Source: Candidatus Aminicenantota bacterium (lineage in GTDB: Bacteria; Acidobacteriota; B3-B38; Guanabaribacteriales; B3-B38). Taken from it: a stretch of DNA of 11,237 nt. Shown here piece by piece: positions 5,789 through 11,237 of this stretch; positions within the stretch are counted from its first letter, which is position 1, and each line of letters opens with the position of its first letter. The notes under the pieces were generated by a model that saw nothing but the letters and a program-made list of their open reading frames with translations, had not been told where the DNA came from and did no database searches. The position numbers and the translations under genes were made by a program. Where the stretch lies: contig JAOUOQ010000038.1 in the NCBI GenBank assembly GCA_029880275.1, forward strand, positions 1 to 11,237, given 5' to 3'.

Positions 5789-7081
5789 ATGGAAGATAAG
5801 ATACTTCTGAAATATATCGATGTCCCCGATATCCAGAAAATAAAGGTCTATCAGAAGCACGATGGCTACCAGGGGTTGGCAAAAGCCCTCAAGAAGCACA
5901 AGCCAGACGAAATAATTGAGCTGGTCAAGGCTTCGGGGCTGAGGGGGCGAGGTGGAGCAGGGTTCCCGGCGGGATTAAAGTGGAGCTTTGTCCCCAAAGA
6001 CTCAGGGAAGGATGTGTACCTCTGCTGTAATGCCGATGAAGGTGAGCCGGGAACCTTTAAGGACCGTCTCCTCATGGAGAAAAACCCTCACCAGCTTATT
6101 GAGGGGATAGCCATTACCGCTTATGCGGTTAACTGCCATCAAGCATATATTTATATCCGTGGTGAGTTCTCTCAGGCGATGAAGGTGTTGGAGCAAGCCA
6201 TTGCGGAAGCTTACGAGCATAATTATCTGGGAAAGAACATCCTCAAGCAGGGCTTCCATCTGGAGCTCTCGCTCCATCCAGGGGCAGGCTCCTATATTGC
6301 CGGGGAGGAGACCGGCTTGCTTGAGTCCCTGGAGGGGAAGCGAGCGGAACCCCGCCTTAAACCGCCATTTCCCGCTTCCGTGGGATTGTTTAAGGGACCT
6401 ACGGTCATCAACAATGTGGAGACCCTCTCCAATGTTCCCCATATTATCATGAGAGGACCAGAGTGGTTTAAGGGCTTTGGCACAGAGAAAAGTACCGGAA
6501 CCAAGCTCTTCTGCCTCAGCGGGCATATAAATAAACCGGGAGTTTATGAGCTCCCTATGGGAATTCCCCTGAAGGAGCTTATCTTCAACTACGGGGGTGG
6601 GATAATAGGGGGGCGGAAGCTGAAGGCGGTGATACCCGGCGGCTCTTCAACACCGGTGCTTACTGCCGACCAGGTAGATGTCGCTATGGATTTTGAGTCC
6701 ATTCAAGCTGCCGGGAGCATGCTCGGCTCGGCAGGGGTTATTGTGATGGACGAGACCACTTGTATGGTTGATGCCCTGGCTAACCTGACACGCTTCTATT
6801 CCCATGAGTCCTGCGGGCAGTGCACCCCGTGCCGCGAGGGTGTCAGCTGGATGGCCAAGATAGTACGCCGCATTGAAGACGGCAAAGGGTTAGAGGGTGA
6901 CCTCGAACTATTACTTGATATCTGCGATAATATCAGTTTTAAGACTTTATGCCCCATGGGGGACGCTGCTATAGGTCCCGTAGTCAGCTTTATTACCAAA
7001 TTTCGCTCCGAATTTGAAGACCATATCCGCCAGGGAAGGTGCCCCATAGAGAAGGATAAGAGTATAAAGGTCAGAGGCTGA
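5789..7081 (+). CDS. nuoF: NADH-quinone oxidoreductase subunit F (51 kDa, NADH/FMN, [4Fe-4S] N3)
   Basis: 430 residues, full length. NuoF binds NADH and FMN and begins electron transfer. The glycine-rich GRGGAGFP (53-60) and NADEGEPGTF (81-90) form the FMN/NADH site. A second glycine-rich segment GAGSYIAGEETGL, with the following EGKRAEPRLKPPFPA, completes it. The cluster N3 motif is CGQCTPCREG with C342, C345 and C348, and the fourth ligand C388 is in TLCPMGDAA. All key residues look intact. It starts 8 nt after nuoE and its TGA overlaps the nuoG ATG by one base, indicating coupled translation. Confidence 0.98.
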   Translation: MEDKILLKYIDVPDIQKIKVYQKHDGYQGLAKALKKHKPDEIIELVKASGLRGRGGAGFPAGLKWSFVPKDSGKDVYLCCNADEGEPGTFKDRLLMEKNPHQLIEGIAITAYAVNCHQAYIYIRGEFSQAMKVLEQAIAEAYEHNYLGKNILKQGFHLELSLHPGAGSYIAGEETGLLESLEGKRAEPRLKPPFPASVGLFKGPTVINNVETLSNVPHIIMRGPEWFKGFGTEKSTGTKLFCLSGHINKPGVYELPMGIPLKELIFNYGGGIIGGRKLKAVIPGGSSTPVLTADQVDVAMDFESIQAAGSMLGSAGVIVMDETTCMVDALANLTRFYSHESCGQCTPCREGVSWMAKIVRRIEDGKGLEGDLELLLDICDNISFKTLCPMGDAAIGPVVSFITKFRSEFEDHIRQGRCPIEKDKSIKVRG

Positions 7082-8673
7082 TGGCCAACATAAAGATCGA
7101 CGGTAATGAGCTTCAGGTGCCGGACGGGATCACTATCCTCGAGGCGGCTGACATCGCCGGGATAGAAATCCCTCATTTCTGCTACCATAAGGAGCTGAGC
7201 ATCAGGGGCAGCTGTCGTATGTGTCTGGTGGAGGTGGAGAAGACGCCCAAGTTGGTCCCCGCTTGCTCCACCACTATCAAGGATGGGATGAATATTTTCA
7301 CCAGCTCGGAGAAGGTGATTAAGAATCGTAAGGGAGTATTGGAATTCTTTCTTATCAATCACCCTCTCGATTGCCCCATCTGTGACCAGGCAGGGGAGTG
7401 CACCTTGCAGGACTATGTGTATAAGTATGGCTCTGCCGTGAGCCGATTCACTGAAGAAAAAGAGCACTTCGAGAGAAAGAAAGAGATAGGTCCTCATGTG
7501 CTGCATTATTCTGAGAGATGCGTCCTGTGCGGAAGATGCATTCGCTTCTGCGAGGAGATTTCAGGGACCCATGAGCTGGCGAGATTCAACCGGGGCATTC
7601 GCTGCGAGGTAGATGTTTTTCCGGGTAAAAAGCTGGATAACAAGCTCTCCGGTAATATAGTCAACCTCTGCCCGGTGGGGGCTATGGTCAGCAAGGAATT
7701 TCTGTTCAAGTCGCGGGTTTGGTGGCTGACTCACACCGAGAGCATCTGCCCTCTCTGCAGTCGGGGCTGCAATATTGAGATAGACAGCCGGGATAACAGA
7801 ATATTGAGGGTGAGACCTCGCCCCAATCCCGAGGTCAACAGCCAGTGGATGTGCGATGATGGGCGTTTCGGCTGGAGCTTTGTCCATAGGGAAGACCGGC
7901 TGACCTCGCCCTTGGAAAGGGAAGGGGAGGAGTTGGTCCCCATCAACTGGGCTCAGGCAATAAGTCTGGTAAAAGAGAGGCTGAGCTTTATAATAAGCAA
8001 TTTTGGGAGGGAAGCCGTAGCAGCTATTGCCTCCCCCTATCTCTCCAATGAGGATAACTATCTGCTGAGGGTGCTGCTGCATTCGGTCATTCGCTCGCCC
8101 TCCATGGCGGTATACCAGGCAGCTCAAATGGAAGAGCAGATAGTATTCCCCTCCGGTTTTACCATTGAGGCTGATAAATCACCTAACCTCGTCGGTGCGC
8201 AGGATGTGATGACCGTAGATGGTAAGAAACCAATAAGCCATGGCAAGCTGCTTAAAAAAGTCGCCAGCGGCGAGGTCAGAGCACTCTATATTTTGGGCGG
8301 AGTTCCCAGAATCTCCCTGCCGGTTGACGAGCGGGAGATGCTGAGGAAGGTAGATTTCCTGGTAGTCCACAATTACGCCCCCTCGGAGCTGACCGAGTGG
8401 GCAGAGGTGGTTCTCCCGAACCTCACCTTTGCCGAAAGGGAGGGGACCTTCACTAACTTCCAGGGAAGAGTGCAGCGGTTAAAGCCAGCACTGCTCCCCC
8501 CGGGGGAAGCCAAGGCGGACTGGGAGATTTTGCAAGAAGTTTGTCAGGCGATGGGAGGGGAGATGAGTTACCCCTCGGTGGAGAAGGTCTTCGAGGAGAT
8601 TGCGGGAGCAATACAGGGCTATAAAAGTCTTAGCTATAAGGACCTCGGCACTCAAGGTAAAGTAAAAGGTTAG
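7081..8673 (+). CDS. nuoG: NADH-quinone oxidoreductase subunit G (75 kDa), short form
   Basis: 530 residues, against about 780 in Thermus and about 910 in E. coli. The N-terminal Fe-S half is complete: [2Fe-2S] N1b with C34, C45, C48, C62; His-ligated N5 with H94, C98, C101, C107; N4 with C147, C150, C153, C197. A fourth set, C223-x2-C226-x3-C230-x27-C258, matches the N7 ligand motif known in some bacteria. The remaining about 270 residues are a shortened molybdopterin-oxidoreductase-like domain: the INWAQAISLVKERL entry, a brief middle, then LYILGGVPR, ADKSPN and LPNLTFAEREGTFTNFQGRVQ. The central part of that domain is largely missing. Both ends of the protein have family character and the frame is open throughout, so it is a compact subunit, not a broken gene. 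This domain binds no Mo cofactor in complex I. Confidence 0.95.
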   Translation: MANIKIDGNELQVPDGITILEAADIAGIEIPHFCYHKELSIRGSCRMCLVEVEKTPKLVPACSTTIKDGMNIFTSSEKVIKNRKGVLEFFLINHPLDCPICDQAGECTLQDYVYKYGSAVSRFTEEKEHFERKKEIGPHVLHYSERCVLCGRCIRFCEEISGTHELARFNRGIRCEVDVFPGKKLDNKLSGNIVNLCPVGAMVSKEFLFKSRVWWLTHTESICPLCSRGCNIEIDSRDNRILRVRPRPNPEVNSQWMCDDGRFGWSFVHREDRLTSPLEREGEELVPINWAQAISLVKERLSFIISNFGREAVAAIASPYLSNEDNYLLRVLLHSVIRSPSMAVYQAAQMEEQIVFPSGFTIEADKSPNLVGAQDVMTVDGKKPISHGKLLKKVASGEVRALYILGGVPRISLPVDEREMLRKVDFLVVHNYAPSELTEWAEVVLPNLTFAEREGTFTNFQGRVQRLKPALLPPGEAKADWEILQEVCQAMGGEMSYPSVEKVFEEIAGAIQGYKSLSYKDLGTQGKVKG

Positions 8674-8705
8674 CAGATAAGTTTTATGTTCAGAGCGGTG
8701 ATAAA

Positions 8706-9752
8706 ATGAGTCCCTTTTGGATAGACCTGATAATAATTCTGATTAAGGTTATCGTAGTGATAGGAGCTCTGCTGGGGGGTGTGGTAGTGATGGTGGTGGT
8801 AGAAAGGAGAGGGGCGGGCTTCATCCAGGAAAGGCTGGGACCCAACCGTGTGGGACCATGGGGGTGGCTTCAACCGATAGCTGATGGGATAAAGCTTTTC
8901 TTTAAGGAAGAATTTGTCCCCGCCCAGGCTCATAAGCTGCTCTACCTGGCAGCTCCTGCATTCTTTATGTTCATTGCCTTTGTCACCTTTGCCGTGATAC
9001 CGTTCGGGGATAAGATCGAGCTTTTTGGGAGGACCATTCAATTACAGATAGCCGATGTCAATATAGGTATCCTGTACATCTTCGCCTTCGCCTCCCTGGG
9101 GATTTACGGGATTGTCATCGGAGGCTGGGCATCAAATAATAAGTTCTCTCTGATGGGAGGGGTTCGTTCGGCGGCGCAGATGATAAGCTACGAGGTGGCT
9201 CTGGGGCTTTCTATCATCGGGGTTCTCATGATTGGTCAATCACTGCGGCTCAACGATATAATAGGAGTGCAAACCCAATACTGGAGCTATCTCCCACGAT
9301 GGAATATATTTATTCAGCCTTTAGGCTTTCTTATCTTCTTAATTGCTGCCATAGCCGAGGTAAACCGTATCCCCTTCGACCTGTGCGAAGCAGAGCAGGA
9401 GTTGGTGGTGGGCTACCAGGTGGAGTACGGAAGCATGAAGTTCGCTATGTATTACTTAGGGGAATATGCCAATTTGATAACCTTCTCCGCCTTGATAGTG
9501 GTTCTCTTCTTCGGGGGGTGGCATATACCATGGATAGAGGGGCTTACTATCCATCCCTTGCTGTTAGCTCTTTTGCAAGTGGGCGCCTTTGTGGTGAAGG
9601 TCTTCGCTTTTCTCTGGTTTTTTGTATGGGTGAGGTGGACCTTCCCCCGCTTCCGTTACGACCAGTTGATGAGGTTTGGCTGGCTGGTGCTTCTCCCTCT
9701 GGCTATTTTTAACATACTTGCCACCGGAGTGGTGATGGTCTTAATCCCCTGA
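8706..9752 (+). CDS. nuoH: NADH-quinone oxidoreductase subunit H (membrane arm, quinone chamber)
   Basis: 348 residues with about eight membrane helices. NuoH anchors the peripheral arm to the membrane and lines the quinone entry channel and first proton path. Hallmarks are the ERLGPNRVGPWGWLQPIAD segment (about 42-60), FSLMGGVRSAAQMISYEVAL and the acidic loop AEVNRIPFDL-EAEQELVVGY. In that loop the usual Pro of FDLPEAE is Cys (C227), and YSGMKF is YGSMKF. The 32-nt gap after nuoG holds only a weak GGTGA ribosome site and a 7-codon frame at 8686 that is not in phase. The Glu-rich loop is otherwise intact, so function is expected. Confidence 0.96.
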   Translation: MSPFWIDLIIILIKVIVVIGALLGGVVVMVVVERRGAGFIQERLGPNRVGPWGWLQPIADGIKLFFKEEFVPAQAHKLLYLAAPAFFMFIAFVTFAVIPFGDKIELFGRTIQLQIADVNIGILYIFAFASLGIYGIVIGGWASNNKFSLMGGVRSAAQMISYEVALGLSIIGVLMIGQSLRLNDIIGVQTQYWSYLPRWNIFIQPLGFLIFLIAAIAEVNRIPFDLCEAEQELVVGYQVEYGSMKFAMYYLGEYANLITFSALIVVLFFGGWHIPWIEGLTIHPLLLALLQVGAFVVKVFAFLWFFVWVRWTFPRFRYDQLMRFGWLVLLPLAIFNILATGVVMVLIP

Positions 9753-9771
9753 GTCAGGAGTATATAGGTAA

Positions 9772-10245
9772 ATGCGGGTAGTAACACCAAAGATGAGCTT
9801 GATAGACCGGATATATATCCCCGCTCTAATTAAGGGGCTATATACCACTATCAAGCACTTCTTTATGCGCAGGTTCACTCAGGAATACCCCGAGGAGAAG
9901 CGGAAACCCTTCCCTCGCTATCGGGGGCTGCATCGCCTTAATAAGGACCACCTGGGAAGGGTGAAGTGCGTAGCCTGTTATATGTGCGCTACTGCTTGCC
10001 CCTCAAAATGTATTGAGATTGAAGCAGACGAGGCTCCCTGGAAGGACCGGGAGAAGTATCCGGTTAAGTTTGAGATAAATACCCTGCGTTGCATCTTCTG
10101 CGGCATGTGCGAGGAGGCTTGTCCGGAGCTGTCCATTCAGTTGACCCACATTTATGAGATGGCTGATGTCACCCGGGAGGCTTTCGTTCGCCGCAAGGAT
10201 GACTTGCTGGGGACCAATGAGTTCTGGGTGTTAAAGGAATATTAG
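9772..10245 (+). CDS. nuoI: NADH-quinone oxidoreductase subunit I (2x[4Fe-4S], clusters N6a/N6b)
   Basis: 157 residues. NuoI bridges the electron path from NuoG to NuoB by two ferredoxin-type [4Fe-4S] clusters. Motif one is C66-x2-C69-x2-C72-x3-C76-P and motif two C107-x2-C110-x2-C113-x3-C117-P. The N-terminal amphipathic stretch (12-35) with GLYTTIKHFF is the membrane-surface helix typical of the family. The FPRYRGLHRL segment (47-56) precedes the first cluster. The C-terminus (LTHIYEMADVTREAFVRRKDDLL) has the usual charged tail. C80 is an extra cysteine after the first cluster. AGGAG lies 12 nt and AGGT 3 nt before the ATG; a second in-frame ATG at codon 8 is a less likely start. Confidence 0.96.
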   Translation: MRVVTPKMSLIDRIYIPALIKGLYTTIKHFFMRRFTQEYPEEKRKPFPRYRGLHRLNKDHLGRVKCVACYMCATACPSKCIEIEADEAPWKDREKYPVKFEINTLRCIFCGMCEEACPELSIQLTHIYEMADVTREAFVRRKDDLLGTNEFWVLKEY

Positions 10246-10269
10246 CCTTTAGCCGGGAGATAGGGAGTA

Positions 10270-10779
10270 ATGGAATTAGTCCTGTTTGTGATATTCGGAG
10301 CGGTAGCAGTGGCTTCGGCTATTATGGTTATAGTAAGCAGAAATGCCGTGGTAAGCGCCCTGTTTCTCATCCTCACCTTCTTCTGTCTGGCAGGGCTGTA
10401 TGTGCTGCTTAATGCCCAGTTCATTGCCGCCCTGCAGATTATTGTGTACGCCGGGGCGATAATGGTGCTGTTCGTGTTCGTGGTCATGCTCTTGCGCACC
10501 GGAAAAGAGGCGAGGAGGGGCTACCGCTTGATATTTCAAAAGTCTATCGGAATGATTTTCGTGGTGCTATTTTTACTTTTACTCGGGTCCATTACTCTTA
10601 TGGTTGCCGTTACCGGGATGCGAGGTCCCTATACCGCTGAGGCGGTGCGTAATATTGGGAATACTCAGGCATTTGCATCGGTGCTGTTCACCGATTATCT
10701 CTACCCATTTGAGATAATTTCGGTGCTCTTGCTGGTGGGAATAATAGGAGCGGTGGTGTTAGCCAAGAAAAAGCGTTAA
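10270..10779 (+). CDS. nuoJ: NADH-quinone oxidoreductase subunit J
   Basis: 169 residues, five predicted membrane helices (about 2-22, 27-47, 52-74, 91-113, 142-163). NuoJ belongs to the proximal membrane arm and its third helix is involved in coupling quinone reduction to proton movement. That helix has the family signature IVYAGAIMVLFVFVVML (58-74) with conserved Y60. The loop between helices 4 and 5 (about 114-140) is hydrophilic and includes NTQAFASVLFTDYLYPFE, typical of NuoJ. GGGAG stands 5 nt before the ATG. The gap to nuoI is 24 nt and to nuoK 12 nt. Confidence 0.94.
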   Translation: MELVLFVIFGAVAVASAIMVIVSRNAVVSALFLILTFFCLAGLYVLLNAQFIAALQIIVYAGAIMVLFVFVVMLLRTGKEARRGYRLIFQKSIGMIFVVLFLLLLGSITLMVAVTGMRGPYTAEAVRNIGNTQAFASVLFTDYLYPFEIISVLLLVGIIGAVVLAKKKR

Positions 10780-10791
10780 AGGAGGTTATGG

Positions 10792-11094
10792 ATGGTTCCT
10801 CTCTCGTATTATCTTCTTCTGAGTGCTGTGCTATTCTCCATTGGTGTTGTGGGGGTTCTCATCCGCCGAAATGTTCTCATTATGTTTATGTCCATTGAGT
10901 TGATGCTTAACGCGGTTAATCTGAGCTTTGTGGCTTTCTCCCGTTTCTTAGATTCGTTAGAAGGGCAGGTCTTTGTCTTTCTTGTGATGGCAGTTGCCGC
11001 CGCAGAGGTAGCCGTGGGGCTGGCAATCATTATATGTATATTCCGCAATAAAGCAACAGTGAATGTGGACGAGATAAACCTGATGAAAGGGTAG
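10792..11094 (+). CDS. nuoK: NADH-quinone oxidoreductase subunit K
   Basis: 100 residues, the standard size. NuoK is an MrpC-like three-helix subunit of the proton-pumping arm. Both functionally important membrane glutamates are present: E36 in MSIELMLNAVNL and E72 in AVAAAEVAVGLAI. Hydrophobic helices lie at about 4-24, 28-50 and 60-86. AAAGGAGG (10778-10785) is the strongest ribosome site in the operon, 6 nt before the chosen ATG at 10792. An ATG at 10788 is out of frame. Confidence 0.96.
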   Translation: MVPLSYYLLLSAVLFSIGVVGVLIRRNVLIMFMSIELMLNAVNLSFVAFSRFLDSLEGQVFVFLVMAVAAAEVAVGLAIIICIFRNKATVNVDEINLMKG

Positions 11095-11155
11095 GTTGCC
11101 GGAATGGGTCTTTACTCAGGATGGGCTGTTCACCTTTTAGAGATAGGGGTATGTG

Positions 11156-11237
11156 ATGCTTGATTATATCTGGCTGGTCCCGTTCCTCCCGCTGTTCGGG
11201 TTTGTGATTAATGGATTAGTGGGAACGCGGCTTCCCC
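11156..11237 (+). CDS. nuoL: NADH-quinone oxidoreductase subunit L, first 27 codons (truncated by window edge)
   Basis: The frame from the ATG at 11156 reads MLDYIWLVPFLPLFGFVINGLVG and runs off the right edge. The pattern W-L-x-P-x-L-P-L-x-G-F-x-I-N-G is typical of the NuoL N-terminus, the distal antiporter-like proton-pumping subunit. Position after nuoK supports this. AGGGGT lies a few nt upstream. The rest of the protein is not visible. Confidence 0.85.
   Translation, partial: MLDYIWLVPFLPLFGFVINGLVGTRLP

Noticed and set aside
6796..7506. 236-codon open frame on the - strand across nuoF/nuoG
   Set aside because: It is antisense to two real genes with intact Fe-S motifs and shows no family character.
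11104..11163. 19-codon frame between nuoK and nuoL overlapping the nuoL start
   Set aside because: It has no clear ribosome site and no recognisable sequence; it could be a coupling leader but this is not supported.
1..11237. CRISPR array, tRNA or rRNA gene, insertion sequence, defence system
   Set aside because: No regularly spaced repeats, cloverleaf-like segments, transposase motifs or defence-gene motifs were seen on either strand.

Overview
The window is dominated by the 5' two-thirds or more of a bacterial respiratory complex I operon (NADH:quinone oxidoreductase). Twelve consecutive + strand genes, nuoA-B-C-D-E-F-G-H-I-J-K and the first 27 codons of nuoL, run from 2720 to the right edge in the canonical order. 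nuoC and nuoD are separate, as in Thermus, not fused as in E. coli. NuoE, NuoF and NuoG are all present with their cofactor motifs, so this is the NADH-oxidising form and not a truncated 11-subunit enzyme. nuoM and nuoN presumably lie beyond the window.

Left of the operon, three genes lie on the - strand. Reading in their direction of transcription they are a REC-GGDEF response regulator/diguanylate cyclase (2419-1451), a polytopic membrane protein of the putative manganese/heavy-metal exporter family (1233-397), and the N-terminus of a secreted protein of unknown function that runs off the left edge (297-1). The 300 bp between the response regulator and nuoA is a divergent promoter region. 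It holds a good sigma70-type promoter for nuo (TTGACA, 17 bp, TAGTAT), a -10 TATAAT with a weaker -35 for the response regulator, and a G-run cluster just upstream of the nuo -35. The 217 bp between the response regulator and the transporter holds a 15-bp perfect palindrome that could be a metal-regulator operator, and a two-tier inverted repeat.

How the genes work together: NuoE/F/G form the NADH-oxidising arm, passing electrons from NADH through FMN to a chain of Fe-S clusters. NuoB/C/D/I form the connecting arm ending at cluster N2 and the quinone site. NuoA/H/J/K/L (with M/N) form the proton-pumping membrane arm. Gene spacing is tight (10-nt overlap A/B, stop-start overlap F/G, otherwise gaps of 2 to 61 nt), consistent with one transcript.

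The organism is a bacterium with roughly balanced base composition and strong Shine-Dalgarno sequences at several genes. Nothing in the window fixes the phylum. The signal-peptide protein, unfused nuoC/nuoD and a short 530-residue NuoG suggest a non-model lineage, possibly an uncultivated one, but this is inference. No tRNA, rRNA, CRISPR array, insertion sequence or phage gene was seen. The window is mostly ordinary core metabolism. The points worth a second look are the compact NuoG, some substitutions at usually conserved complex I positions, and the regulatory DNA at 1234-1450 and 2420-2719.
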